Assembly (NCBI GenBank): GCA_949299115.1
Contig: CASFZH010000005.1
Span: forward strand, 1-64,000
Length of the DNA: 64,000 nt
Source of the DNA: an uncultured Helicobacter sp.
GTDB taxonomy: Bacteria; Campylobacterota; Campylobacteria; Campylobacterales; Helicobacteraceae
Direction of reading: 5' to 3'
Position numbers and translations under genes: made by a program. Below the pieces are notes generated by a model. It had not been told where the DNA came from and ran no database searches. It saw only the letters and a program-made list of their open reading frames with translations. Below, one piece after another: positions 48,422 through 58,665 of this stretch. Positions within the stretch are counted from its first letter, which is position 1. The number at the start of each line of letters is the position of its first letter.

Positions 48422-49033
48422 TTATGATGATATATGCAATGTTTTTGCATCAATCGTGTGAATCTCTTGTGTAGAGAGATTAATCTCTAATACATAACGA
48501 TCGATATATGGAATCAGAAAATTTTTTTGTATGACAAAATAATACGTATTTGCTATCTTTTGTATATCTTGAACAATACCAAGTATCTCACCATTTTCGA
48601 CAATTTTCATGCCAATAATATCAAAATAAAAAAACTCATTTTGTTGTAAATGACAAGATTTACGCGTGTCATTAATTGTACTATAAAATGTAATATTTCG
48701 TAACTTATCAGCATTTTCCCTTGTTGTTATTTCATTCCACCGAATTACAGAAGCCTGTGCGTTGTAAGAATGCAACGTAAGCATATAAAAAGGCAAAGTC
48801 TTGTCTGATTTTGTTTGGGTATTTATCATATCATGAGAAGTAGCTGTAGCATTATGTGGAAATAAAAGATTGGTAGTTGGAGTATGAGGTATATAGAATC
48901 GAGCATTAACGCATAAAATTTCTGGAAAATCAGTTATAAGAAATACACGTACGCCCCCTTTTAGCCCAACACTTTTGCCAAATGAACCAACACCAATAAC
49001 ATCAGACTCTAATAAATCAATAGAGATACTCAT
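48422..49033 (-). CDS. rimM: Ribosome maturation factor RimM
   Basis: 203 residues. The N-terminal barrel opens VGSFGKSVGLKGGVRVFLIT, with the usual GxxGxxG-V-V region. A PRC barrel follows (FFYFDIIGMKIVENGEILGI and YYFVIQKNFLIPYIDRYV). Helps assemble the 30S head and binds S19. It is slightly longer than usual from a middle insert (about residues 50-75). Third in rpsP-khpA-rimM; trmD and rplS, which usually follow, are absent. Confidence 0.93.
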   Translation of the reverse strand: MSISIDLLESDVIGVGSFGKSVGLKGGVRVFLITDFPEILCVNARFYIPHTPTTNLLFPHNATATSHDMINTQTKSDKTLPFYMLTLHSYNAQASVIRWNEITTRENADKLRNITFYSTINDTRKSCHLQQNEFFYFDIIGMKIVENGEILGIVQDIQKIANTYYFVIQKNFLIPYIDRYVLEINLSTQEIHTIDAKTLHISS

Positions 49034-49063
49034 AAATCAAAACTTGTGTATTCGTTGATAATA

Positions 49064-49324
49064 TTATTGGGTAGCTTTCGACACTACCACAAGTTCGTAA
49101 GATACATTATCTTTAGCCTTACATGCTGAAATAACATTTTTTAATGCACTTACCATTTTCCCGTCTTTACCAATGACTTTGCCAACATCTTCTTCAGCAA
49201 CCTCAATACAAAGCATATAATCTGAACGTTCCCCTTTATTGACAATAATAGTAACTTCATCTGGATTTTTTACAATTTTTTTGACATATGCTTCAAGGAA
49301 ATTTTGGACAGGAAGATTCTGCAT
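49064..49324 (-). CDS. khpA: KH-domain RNA-binding protein
   Basis: 86 residues. The KH motif is VGKVIGKDGKMVSALKNVIS (GxxG loop GKDG). Sits between rpsP and rimM as in many bacteria. KhpA-type proteins bind RNA and affect cell division and translation in some species. Confidence 0.93.
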   Translation of the reverse strand: MQNLPVQNFLEAYVKKIVKNPDEVTIIVNKGERSDYMLCIEVAEEDVGKVIGKDGKMVSALKNVISACKAKDNVSYELVVVSKATQ

Positions 49325-49333
49325 ACTTTCACT

Positions 49334-49564
49334 TTATTGTTTGCTTAGAGATGCTACGCGTTCGCTCATTTTAGCCCCAACACTTTTCCAATATTCTAAT
49401 CTTTCTTTGTTTATTGTAATAATAGCTGGACTCGCAATAGGATTATAAAAACCAATAGATTCTATCCAACCGCCATCACGTCTTTTACGAGAATCTGTTA
49501 CGACTATTCGATAAAAAGGCTTTTTTTTGCGACCCATTCTTGTTAATCTAATCACTGTTGCCAT
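49334..49564 (-). CDS. rpsP: 30S ribosomal protein S16
   Basis: 76 residues. [20 protein letters not shown] is the standard S16 N-terminus. ATG 49564 gives the family start and has AAGGAA upstream; an in-frame start 24 bases earlier is not needed. First gene of rpsP-khpA-rimM. Confidence 0.97.
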   Translation of the reverse strand: MATVIRLTRMGRKKKPFYRIVVTDSRKRRDGGWIESIGFYNPIASPAIITINKERLEYWKSVGAKMSERVASLSKQ

Positions 49565-49775
49565 TATATTCCTTAAATTAAAAATCAATATAGCCCGTTA
49601 TTCTAGCATAATTTTGAAAATTTTATGTCATTTCTATGAAAACAGCGGGGCAAAATTATTAAAATTCTATGGCTTTCAATAGATAATCATTGCGAACTAA
49701 TTATCATTTCAGATTGCATGTATCAACAAAATTATGGTAGATTCTGTATTGTGTATCTTAGATAAAGGATTATGT

Positions 49776-51941
49776 ATGCAAACAATTTACCTTGACAAAC
49801 GTTATAATGATAAAGCATCTGTGATAGAATATGGATTTTCGAATCTCATGCTTATGGAAAATGCCGGTAATAATCTAGCACAACACATAGCAAAGAAGCA
49901 TAAAAAACTTGTCAAACAAACCATAAAAAAAAGAAAATCATTATCTGCTATTCACAGAATCACACATCAACACAATGATGACCTTTATGACTTTAATGCA
50001 CTTTCCATTTCGCCCTACTTTATTAATACAAAATATTTATCTCATATATATCACACTTTAGATTCTAGAATCGTATTTTTATGCGGGAGTGGCGACAATG
50101 GAGCAGATGGCTTGGTGGCAGCACGTATCCTGCATTCTCTTGTACCATCTCTACATATTATTATTCTTCTATTAAAAGAACCAAAAAGTACTCTATGTAA
50201 AAAGCAATATGCAATTTTACAACGTCTTAATGAATCACAACAATCTGCACAACATATCACGATTGTGCCATATTATGATTTTTTTGAATGGCACTACATA
50301 CCAGATTCACGTGATATTAAATATGAAGGCAGCAATGAATATATACACAACATGCAGCATATTTTTCTCGAATCATTATCTAATTTACAAGATTCTAATA
50401 AGGAATCTTCATTAATGCAGGATAACAAATATTTTGCCATTTTTTCACAACTTTATACTTTGATAGAGAGCCTGTATCCTCATTGCACTCAATATGAGAT
50501 AACACAAATAACTCATTATTATGCTATCGGTTTCTTGCAGAGGATTCCAATATCGCAATTACAGTATGGTTTCCTCTATCACTTATTAGAATCATTGCAA
50601 TCGCATGACATGATTATTGATTGTATTTTTGGTTCTGGATTTAGTAATAATAAAAAATCATTGCAGATGTCTGTAAATTATCAGAATCTTAAAAGGGATT
50701 TCCAAAAAAGTCATGCTACAAAGATTGCATGTGATATGCCAAGTGGTTTGCCAAATATCTTAGGATATGAAGGCGATATTGATGATATATTGGGATATTA
50801 TGATGACACATTAGCTATGGGAGGCTTTAGTCTCTCTCTCTTTGATTCACGTATTAAAGACCATGTTGGCAAAATTTCATTAGGATTGCTTGGTATGGAA
50901 ACATCTTTATATCGTAATAGCATAGCAATTTCTCATCATGCTATTATAGAATCTGATTGTTATGCGGATTCCTCATTATTTCAACTCATAGCACAACCCC
51001 CTTTATTATTGGAGAAATCTGATATGGCATTGCCATTACGACATACACAAAATAGCAATAAAGGTAGCTATGGGACATCATATATCATAGGAGGCACAAT
51101 GTCTGGGGCTACTTTGCTTGCTGCAAAATCTGCACAAAGCTTTGGTTCTGGTAAAGTGTGTGTATATCAAGGATTCTTAGATAAAGAATATGAATATAAA
51201 GATTGTGAGATTATCTACACTATGGTATTACCTGATTATCACATCACACACTCTCATACTATTGCGTTTGCAATAGGCATGGGATTGGGCTATAATGAAA
51301 AACAGTATGCTATGCTTTTTAAAGCTATTTATAAGCTTTGTGGATTAGAATCATTGTATGCATCTGACACCCGTTTATGTAAGACAAATCCTATGCAATC
51401 CACATCATTACATGATTTCTCCATTATTCCGATTTCACAGCCGGCTTTTATTTTTGATGCAGATATACTGTATCGCAAAGAATTAATGATGTTATTGCCA
51501 CTTTTGCAACATGCTATTCTTACACCTCACCCAAAAGAGTTTCTTGCCATTTTACAACATGCAAATATTGTAGATTCTGATTGCAATATAGCATATGTTC
51601 TTCGCAATATTCCATTATTAGCTTTACAATTTAGTCAAAAATATCCCCACATAGTATGTCTCATTAAGGGGGCTAATACGGTAATTGTATATAATAAACA
51701 GCTGTATATACATATCTTAGGACAAGCAAATCTTGCAAAAGGTGGAAGCGGCGATGTATTAAGCGGTATGATTGTGGCTTTATTGGCACAAGGAATGGAA
51801 AGTCTTGAAGCATGCTTGCAAGCAAGCCTTGCTCATGCTATTGCTAGCAAAAGAGCATTGAAAAAATGGGGTAGCTTTGCCCTAACACCTCTAAAATTGA
51901 TAGAATCTTTTGAATGTTTACTCCATAATTATACATCGTGA
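49776..51941 (+). CDS. nnr: Bifunctional NAD(P)H-hydrate epimerase/dehydratase, enlarged
   Basis: About 721 residues, against roughly 470-520 for the family. The epimerase part has LMENAGNNLAQHI and FLCGSGDNGADGLVAARIL. The ADP-dependent dehydratase part has KGSYGTSYIIGGTMSGAT, ILTPHPKEFLAIL, CLIKGANTVIV and NLAKGGSGDVLSGMIVALL. It repairs hydrated NADH and NADPH. The excess lies inside the epimerase half (about residues 55-95 and 180-270), which is low-similarity and rich in H, Y and S. ATG 49776 follows AAAGGA. Confidence 0.9.
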   Translation: MQTIYLDKRYNDKASVIEYGFSNLMLMENAGNNLAQHIAKKHKKLVKQTIKKRKSLSAIHRITHQHNDDLYDFNALSISPYFINTKYLSHIYHTLDSRIVFLCGSGDNGADGLVAARILHSLVPSLHIIILLLKEPKSTLCKKQYAILQRLNESQQSAQHITIVPYYDFFEWHYIPDSRDIKYEGSNEYIHNMQHIFLESLSNLQDSNKESSLMQDNKYFAIFSQLYTLIESLYPHCTQYEITQITHYYAIGFLQRIPISQLQYGFLYHLLESLQSHDMIIDCIFGSGFSNNKKSLQMSVNYQNLKRDFQKSHATKIACDMPSGLPNILGYEGDIDDILGYYDDTLAMGGFSLSLFDSRIKDHVGKISLGLLGMETSLYRNSIAISHHAIIESDCYADSSLFQLIAQPPLLLEKSDMALPLRHTQNSNKGSYGTSYIIGGTMSGATLLAAKSAQSFGSGKVCVYQGFLDKEYEYKDCEIIYTMVLPDYHITHSHTIAFAIGMGLGYNEKQYAMLFKAIYKLCGLESLYASDTRLCKTNPMQSTSLHDFSIIPISQPAFIFDADILYRKELMMLLPLLQHAILTPHPKEFLAILQHANIVDSDCNIAYVLRNIPLLALQFSQKYPHIVCLIKGANTVIVYNKQLYIHILGQANLAKGGSGDVLSGMIVALLAQGMESLEACLQASLAHAIASKRALKKWGSFALTPLKLIESFECLLHNYTS

Positions 51942-53554
51942 ATACTATGAATCCAACATTATTCTTACAATTTAAAGCTTTCATAAATTTTATGCAGATT
52001 ATAGACTATGTTGGTTGAAAATATATGTGCTTGCAATAAATGAATTATTAAGAGATTAGCAGAATCTCAAGTATTACAAATCTATGTAGTTTGTTAGATT
52101 CTAAGAATCTCAAACTTTTTTGGATTCTCAAGCCTCTTTAGATTCTAAAGCCTTCACAGCACAAGAACTTCAAAATGATATTGCACTGCATCATTGCTTA
52201 GGCTTTATAAAGAATCCAAAGGCATAACATCGCTACACACAGATTCTAAAAAGATTTGAGAATATCCATTCCTCTATAGGATTGTAGAACATGAAGTACT
52301 ATCATTATCCAAGATTCTCAAGACTCTATGTCGTTTCTCATGATTCTGTATTATATAAGATTCTTGATTTCGTCCTATTGAGTGGAGTAGAATATTGTAA
52401 ATATCTCAGGATATTTGAAATTTCTATCTCAATTCATGGAGATTCTAGAATCTTAGATATTTCGCTATGCCTCAATATGACATGGAATCGAAAGCTAGAT
52501 TCTAAAAGTAGGAAAAGCCTAGATTCTAAGAAATGCAAAGAAATCTATAATCCACAATCCCAAATGCTAAGAATGTGCAAGGCAGACATTTAAAACACAC
52601 ACAGCAGAATCCAAAATGCTAAGATTTTGCAAGTGAGTATTTAGCAAAAACACACAAACACAAATTCTAAGAGTTGTTCTCATGCTTTGCTTACTTTGTG
52701 TGATTTTTAAGGTAGGAGTTACCTGTGTTGGTAATGACTATCTTAAAAACCACACAATTAAACAAATGATGAGACAAGGCTGAATTTTTTAGAATCTAGG
52801 CTTAGATTCTCTGTCATGTTGAGCCTTTAGGCGAAACATCTATTTGCGTCATGTGAAGCGAAATATCTTTAAATTTTTGATTCTATACCCTTAGATTCTG
52901 GAATCTCTCTTGTAGATATTTGGGCTACCTCAATAGGACAGAATCCAAATTTTCATGCAATACAGAATCTTTAGAATCTCGGATAATCTTATTACTTTAG
53001 ATTCTAGGAATCTATACATAGGTACAATTTCAGATCGCTAATATCTATCAAGAAAAACTTACAATAGAATAGACTTTACAAAAGTCTCCCCAGATTCCAC
53101 TCAATAGGACTAGATTCTAAGAATTTCAAATCACATGAGAATCTTTAATACTTTAGATATTTCGGATAACATATCCTCAGGCATAATAGATTAACATGTG
53201 TGTATGAGAATCTAGAATCCGTCATATTAAAAATAGTGAAATATCTACAATACATTTCAATAAGATGTTTTGACTTTTATGCCAACATGACTAGATTCTT
53301 ATAATCAGTGTATTGTAATCTTGCTTTTCTAAAGTCGCTATGTTTCAACCTTTTTATATAAGACACATTTCCCTATTGGAACACATTTCTTAGTAAGTCG
53401 CAAATCTTTAGTATATAGAGTTATTGTGTTGAAAGGTGCTTTGCTAAAAATTGTATAAAAACCTTATCATTACGATTCTAGCAAGAATAAATTTGTGTCA
53501 TGAGGCACATTTACTATTTTGAAGTAAAAATTTAGCAACAATGATTCCCAATTG
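51942..53554. repeat. 1.6-kb region of degenerate dispersed repeats, no gene
   Basis: No supported gene; a 100-codon frame at 52291 is made of repeat text. About 25-30 copies of AGATTCT/AGAATCT occur. A second, longer motif recurs in both orientations with core TGTCATxTTGAG and a GCGAAATATCT end. Copies are near 52815 and 52847 in one orientation and near 52457, 52917 and 53158 in the other, with related pieces near 52363, 53096 and 53217. The region looks like an accumulation site for dispersed repeats. Confidence 0.75.
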
Positions 53555-54634
53555 CTATTCTAAAATTTCAGCCCGCCCATTTTTTACTACCACTAAATCC
53601 TCTATACGCACACCAAAAACCCCATCTAAATAAATACCCGGTTCAATAGAGAATACCATGCCATCTTCTATAATTGTATCTGATTTTTGCGATATAAAGG
53701 GCATTTCATGTATATCTAATCCTATTCCATGCCCTGTGCTATGCAAGAAATATCTGCCATAACCACTCTCATTGATGATATTTCTCGCAATGCTATCAAT
53801 CTCTTTGCCACTCATTCCAGCACGTAGATTCTGTATGGTTTGTGTTTGTGCTTTCTTAACAATATCATAGATTTTTTGTTTTTCACGTACCGTAATGGTA
53901 TTTTTAGAATCTTGGATACATTGCGTATTATCAAAAAGCTGTTCTTTGTCAAAATGCAGTGTATTATTAATAAAAAATGCTGTTCTTGTGCAGTCAGAAC
54001 AATAGCGTTTGTATCGCAATCCACAGTCAAGCAAAAGTGTATCACCATTTTGCAAAATTGTGTTGCTACTTGGTAGTGCGTGAGGCTTTGCGGCATTACC
54101 ATTGATTCCCACTATTGGATCAAAACTCAAAGGATATTCTCCATAGTTTTGCAAAATATCAGCAATCTTATACCACAAAAACTTCTCATTTTTCCCCATT
54201 CCTTCCTGTGTTATATAATGTGCAAAGGTTTCAAAAGCTTGTAAATTTAACTTTTGGGATTGACGCAGAATATCTATTTCCTCTTGCGTTTTCTTTATAC
54301 GCATAAGTTGTGTAAAATTTGGTTGCGATTCTAATACTACACTATCTTTTAAGGCTAAATATTCTTCTACACACATACGCATAGGGTCAAATCGCAATGT
54401 TTTAATATGATTCTGTGTAATTTGCCGCAATGCTTCTTTACGTAAATCTCTGGATTCTATAATTTCAAGATTGCTCTGTTTCTTGCTCAATTCTTTTGCT
54501 TCTGCACTATAACGTGCATCGGTAATAAATTTTAATTCATTGCCAAAACGTAAAAGAATTGCATTATCTGCACTATACCCGCATTCATAATACATCGCAC
54601 TCTCATCGCGTGTAATATAATCTTGTGTTTGCAT
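53555..54634 (-). CDS. pepQ: M24 family aminopeptidase (Xaa-Pro type)
   Basis: 359 residues. A creatinase-like N-terminal domain (about 1-125) and a pita-bread domain whose metal ligands are in LLLDCGLRYKRYCSDCTR, STGHGIGLDIHE, MVFSIEPGIY and VRIEDLVVV. Probably cleaves X-Pro dipeptides or N-terminal X-Pro bonds. About 30 extra residues (ILRNTIT... region, roughly 220-250) sit between the aspartate and histidine ligands. Confidence 0.92.
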   Translation of the reverse strand: MQTQDYITRDESAMYYECGYSADNAILLRFGNELKFITDARYSAEAKELSKKQSNLEIIESRDLRKEALRQITQNHIKTLRFDPMRMCVEEYLALKDSVVLESQPNFTQLMRIKKTQEEIDILRQSQKLNLQAFETFAHYITQEGMGKNEKFLWYKIADILQNYGEYPLSFDPIVGINGNAAKPHALPSSNTILQNGDTLLLDCGLRYKRYCSDCTRTAFFINNTLHFDKEQLFDNTQCIQDSKNTITVREKQKIYDIVKKAQTQTIQNLRAGMSGKEIDSIARNIINESGYGRYFLHSTGHGIGLDIHEMPFISQKSDTIIEDGMVFSIEPGIYLDGVFGVRIEDLVVVKNGRAEILE

Positions 54635-55600
54635 AGCATTCCTTTATATTAAACTATAAATTATAAATCATATTATGACATATTGCCTTGTTGATTTGGA
54701 TTACATGACTTATTATTAAATATAAAAAATTCTATGACTCTTATTTTGATTCTATCAGGTTTTTTATTATTGACATATCACATTATGAATCGTATCCATT
54801 TAAGTATATTATAAAAAATTATTATTTTATATTTAGGAAATATGTATGGAATCTTCATATAAAATTTTCTATTAATATTGCATAATAACAGCATATCGTG
54901 ATAGCTTATAATCAGAGTGATTCGCATAGCATAAATTCCATGCAACAATTAGTCTTTATACAAAATAATAACAATAAAAATTCGAAAAATAATGACACAT
55001 CTCACACAATACCATAGGGTTGTGTTTTGGTTTTGTCGGGAGTGTTCTTGCTATATTGCTTTGTATGTATTAAGGATTTAACAATAGAGGATAGGGTAGA
55101 TTATGGGGCTATTGTCTGTTAAAGCTTAAGGGTTGAATCTAGGAATATGGGTAAAATTTTTGATTTTGAAAAAGCAATTTTCTCGCATAACTATCTTGTA
55201 ATGTTCTCATTTTATCTACATTCTCTTTTTATCACTGTTTTCTTTGACATTCTATTTGATATGGTTTCTCCGTTTCGGATACAAGCAAAAGAAATCATAA
55301 TGATAAAAGGACACTTTGATAGCTTGATTTTAAAACAAAATTGAGCTAACTGACAAAGCAATAAAACATTGAGACTAGTCTATATCAATCTGTGTATTGC
55401 AAAACACATGGTTATCCATTGTGTTTTAATCTACTTTTAGATTCATAACGCAAACTTCAAATATTAAGTAGCACTATAAGTTATTCTTTTTAATATTAAC
55501 AAGCCAACTAAACTGATAATGTGATGGCAGGGCTAATTAAGCGATATCTATCACGATAGAGTTTTGAGCTGTTTAAAATCTATTTTATAATTTTAAATAC
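54635..55600. other. About 1 kb without a clear gene
   Basis: No frame here is convincing. A 65-codon plus-strand frame at 55147 has AGGA only three bases before ATG and a composition like random AT-rich DNA. A short piece near 55023-55108 reads VLVLSGVFLLYCF...KDLTIEDRVDYGAIV, like a decayed lipoprotein start, but has no start codon or continuation. Confidence 0.45.
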
Positions 55601-55636
55601 TTTTATAAATTCATATTTAAGTATGAATTTATAAAA
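55601..55636 (-). terminator. Perfect 15-bp inverted repeat over the infB stop
   Basis: TTTTATAAATTCATA (55601-55615) and its exact complement (55622-55636) flank a 6-base loop. The infB stop codon lies within the right arm. The stem is nearly all A-T, followed on the minus strand by an AT-rich stretch, so it is a plausible but weak terminator. Confidence 0.55.
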
Positions 55637-58400
55637 CGCGTTGCTTTTCCACTTCTTTAAATATCTCAAATTCATCTTGCACTACAATATCATGGAATCC
55701 ATCAAGCATAATACCACACTCATACCCTTTGTTGACCTCTTTTACATCATCTTTAAATCTTTTAAGACTTGCAATCTTCCCGCTCCATAACACAACACCA
55801 TTACGCAATACACGAACATTAAAGGATTTATCCACCCGTCCATCAACAACCATGCAACCTGCAATAGTCCCTAATTTCGCCACCACAAAAATTTCTCGCA
55901 CACTCACAAATCCAACAATTTCCTCTTCTATAATAGGAGACATAAGTCCGTTTAAAAGTGCCTTCATATCATCAATTAAATCATAGATTACCGAATAGCT
56001 TTTAATAGCAATTCCCAAATCCTTTGCTAGATTCTTAATTTCACTTGTTGGTCGTACATTAAAACCTAAAACCACACAATTATTGCTAGCATTAGCTAAA
56101 TCAAGATCACTTTGTGTAATCCCACCTATACCGAAGCTAATGACATTAATAGCAACTTCTTGGTTATTGAGCGAATCAAGACTTGTTCTAATTGCTTCAA
56201 GACTACCTTGAGTATCAGCTCGCAAGACAACAGGTACATTTTTTATTTGACCTTTTGCCACCATAGAACTAAGCTCATCAAAAGTAACCTTTGTACTTTT
56301 GCTTAATTGTTTTTGTCTTAAATAAGCACTTCGCTTATTCGCCATCTCTCTTGCTACAGAATCGCTCTCCACAACTTGCAATAAAGCTCCAGCTAGAGGC
56401 ACCTCTGATAAACCTGTGATTTGTGCAACACCGCTTGGCGTTAATTGTGTAATAGATTTACCAGTATCATCTCTAAGCGTTCGCACTTTGCCATAAGCAG
56501 TATCAGCAACAATACTTTGTCCAACCTCTAAAATACCTTGTTGAACAATAATTGTTGCAACTGAGCCCTTGCCAATTTGCTGACTACCTTCTAAAACAAT
56601 CGCTTTAACTTTAGCCTTTTGGCTAGCTTTTAATTCCAAAATCTCTGCTTGAAGCAAAATCGTCTCAAGCAATACATCTACCCCATCTCCTGTTTTTGCA
56701 CTAATAGGGATAAACTCATACTCTCCTCCCCAATCTATTGGTGTAAAGCCTAATTCAGCACATTCAGTTTTTAGTTTATCTGGATTTGCCCCCTCTTTAT
56801 CCATTTTATTCATGGCTATGATAATTTGCACTCCCGCAGACTTTGCATGATTCAATGCCTCAATACTTTGTTGTTTCACTCCATCATCTGCGGCAATAAC
56901 GATAACAGCAATGTCTGTAATTTGTGCACCACGACTACGCATTTGAGCAAAAGCCTCATGACCCGGTGTATCAATAAAACTAATCCATTTGCCATTTTTT
57001 TGCACCATATAAGCACCAATGTGTTGTGTAATGCCCCCAGCCTCACTACTAGCAATACGTGAATTACGTATATAATCAAGCAATGATGTTTTTCCATGAT
57101 CTACATGTCCCATAATTGTTACGACCGGTGGTCTTTCGATGAGATCTTCTTCTATAATTTCCTCTTCTTCTATTAGCGGTGCATTTTGTTGTATAGTTAC
57201 ATCAATATGGTATTCATTAGCAAGAATTTCAATGGTATCTCTATCCAAGAAATCATTTTTCAACATTTTTACACCGAGCAAAAAGAGTTTACCCAAAACA
57301 TTACCTAGCTCTAAGTTTGCTTTTTCAGCAAATTCATAGACACGAATTTCTTCGGGCAACACAAGAGAAGTAATAGCCTCATTACTACGTTTGTATTTTT
57401 GTTCCCTATTCTTTTTCCCTTTACTTTTTGATGGTCTAGCAATAGAGCCTTCCTTTACCCATGGACTATAACGATTAACTTTAATTTTCTCATCAAGCTG
57501 TGATTTTTTGTTTTCCTCTTCTTTAAATGTATCTTGTGGATTCTCATATAAATCAATAAGCACAATATCATCTTGCTCATCGTCATAACCGCTTATTCCC
57601 ATATCTCTTTCTACATTAATGACATGTGAAGTATGCTTTTGTTTTGTAAGTTGTGTTTTATCTTTTTTCTTTTTTACTTTTTCTTTACGTTCAACATGTT
57701 TAAGACTGTCAAGAATTTGGGTCGAATGCAGACGATTAAGATTTGATGTAATAGTAGATTCTGTCGGTTTATCTTTTGTGTCATCATTTTTACTAATAAC
57801 ACGTATAGAACTAATACGAGGTTTCTTAAGCTGATTGGGGTCTATACCCTGCGGTAATTGCAATGTTTGGTGTATAGATTGCATTTGTCTTTCTATTGTC
57901 TCTTGATGTATTTCGGGTGCTTGTTTCTGTGCTATATCATCGTGCTGTGTTATAGGAGAAGGTGTAGATTGAGGTTCATCTGTTGCTACAGTTTTACTTT
58001 GCTGCGATTCTTTATTTACCTCATCTTTACCACGACTGATAATTTGTATATTTTTCTTTGATGGTCTCACAACGCTTGTATCAATAGGCTGTATGATTTC
58101 TTGTTTATCAACAATATCTGATTTTTTTATTGCTTTTGAGGTATCTTGCACTGCTTTTGCTTTAGGTTCTTTTGTGTTGCTACGTGTTGTTTTAGGGTTT
58201 GTAGCGGTAGAAACATGTTGATTAATATTTGGTGGTACACTTCCTGTTATAATATAGTCATACAATATACTAGCTTGTTCTTCACTAAGCGACCCCTTTA
58301 CACTACGTACGCTAAACCCCAGTTCTTTCGCTTTCTCAAGCACTTCTTTTGGTTTTTTTGCAGCTTCGCTTGCAATTTCCTCAATAGTTATTTCTGACAT
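55629..58400 (-). CDS. infB: Translation initiation factor IF-2
   Basis: 923 residues. N-terminal IF2_N domain (1-55), then a long charged variable linker, a second IF2_N-like domain (about 340-400), and the GTPase domain: GHVDHGKTS (G1), DTPGHEAF (G3), NKMDKEGA (G4) and SAKTGDG. Domains for fMet-tRNA binding follow. It places initiator tRNA on the 30S subunit. It overlaps ylxR by 13 bases. rbfA and rimP, which follow infB in H. pylori, are not here. Confidence 0.97.
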   Translation of the reverse strand: MSEITIEEIASEAAKKPKEVLEKAKELGFSVRSVKGSLSEEQASILYDYIITGSVPPNINQHVSTATNPKTTRSNTKEPKAKAVQDTSKAIKKSDIVDKQEIIQPIDTSVVRPSKKNIQIISRGKDEVNKESQQSKTVATDEPQSTPSPITQHDDIAQKQAPEIHQETIERQMQSIHQTLQLPQGIDPNQLKKPRISSIRVISKNDDTKDKPTESTITSNLNRLHSTQILDSLKHVERKEKVKKKKDKTQLTKQKHTSHVINVERDMGISGYDDEQDDIVLIDLYENPQDTFKEEENKKSQLDEKIKVNRYSPWVKEGSIARPSKSKGKKNREQKYKRSNEAITSLVLPEEIRVYEFAEKANLELGNVLGKLFLLGVKMLKNDFLDRDTIEILANEYHIDVTIQQNAPLIEEEEIIEEDLIERPPVVTIMGHVDHGKTSLLDYIRNSRIASSEAGGITQHIGAYMVQKNGKWISFIDTPGHEAFAQMRSRGAQITDIAVIVIAADDGVKQQSIEALNHAKSAGVQIIIAMNKMDKEGANPDKLKTECAELGFTPIDWGGEYEFIPISAKTGDGVDVLLETILLQAEILELKASQKAKVKAIVLEGSQQIGKGSVATIIVQQGILEVGQSIVADTAYGKVRTLRDDTGKSITQLTPSGVAQITGLSEVPLAGALLQVVESDSVAREMANKRSAYLRQKQLSKSTKVTFDELSSMVAKGQIKNVPVVLRADTQGSLEAIRTSLDSLNNQEVAINVISFGIGGITQSDLDLANASNNCVVLGFNVRPTSEIKNLAKDLGIAIKSYSVIYDLIDDMKALLNGLMSPIIEEEIVGFVSVREIFVVAKLGTIAGCMVVDGRVDKSFNVRVLRNGVVLWSGKIASLKRFKDDVKEVNKGYECGIMLDGFHDIVVQDEFEIFKEVEKQRVL

Positions 58401-58654
58401 ATTTGCATTATCTCCTCAAATTGTTCTTTCAGATTCTGTGCCTTTTTTACAATTTTCTTTACACTGCGATAGGTTGTTCCCTCGCGACTACATTTACAAC
58501 ATAGATAAAAGCTACGTCCCTTACCATTATATAATTGCAATACAGATTCCATAACATTGAATCGAAAAAGATCTTTCTGTAATTCTCTCTTTCGACATGC
58601 TACACACATACGTATGCTTTTTTTAGAATATTTTTTTTTTACTACTTCATTCAT
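58388..58654 (-). CDS. ylxR: YlxR-family RNA-binding protein (DUF448)
   Basis: 88 residues with the DUF448 core IRMCVACRKRELQKDLFRF and the GRSFYLCCKCSREG segment in place of the usual GRGAYLC. Adjacent to infB as in most bacteria; YlxR proteins bind RNA and are linked to RNase P or nucleoid function in other species. The start ATG (58654) is preceded by an AGGGG site. An A10 tract lies at codons 5-8. Confidence 0.93.
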   Translation of the reverse strand: MNEVVKKKYSKKSIRMCVACRKRELQKDLFRFNVMESVLQLYNGKGRSFYLCCKCSREGTTYRSVKKIVKKAQNLKEQFEEIMQICQK

Positions 58655-58665
58655 CACATAAGCCC

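Noticed and set aside
52291-52593. 100-codon open frame in the repeat region
   Set aside because: Its sequence is built from repeat words (AGATTCT, GCGAAATATCT core), with no ribosome site and no protein-like pattern.
51942-53554. CRISPR array
   Set aside because: Repeats here are irregularly spaced, degenerate and in both orientations, and no cas genes occur in the window.
55023-55108. Possible lipoprotein-like start (VLVLSGVFLLYC) in the infB-pepQ gap
   Set aside because: No start codon in frame and a stop after about 30 codons; at most a relic.
55147-55344. 65-codon hydrophobic open frame downstream of infB
   Set aside because: Ribosome site only three bases from the ATG, no family, and codon use unlike nearby genes; a hydrophobic product is common by chance in T-rich DNA.
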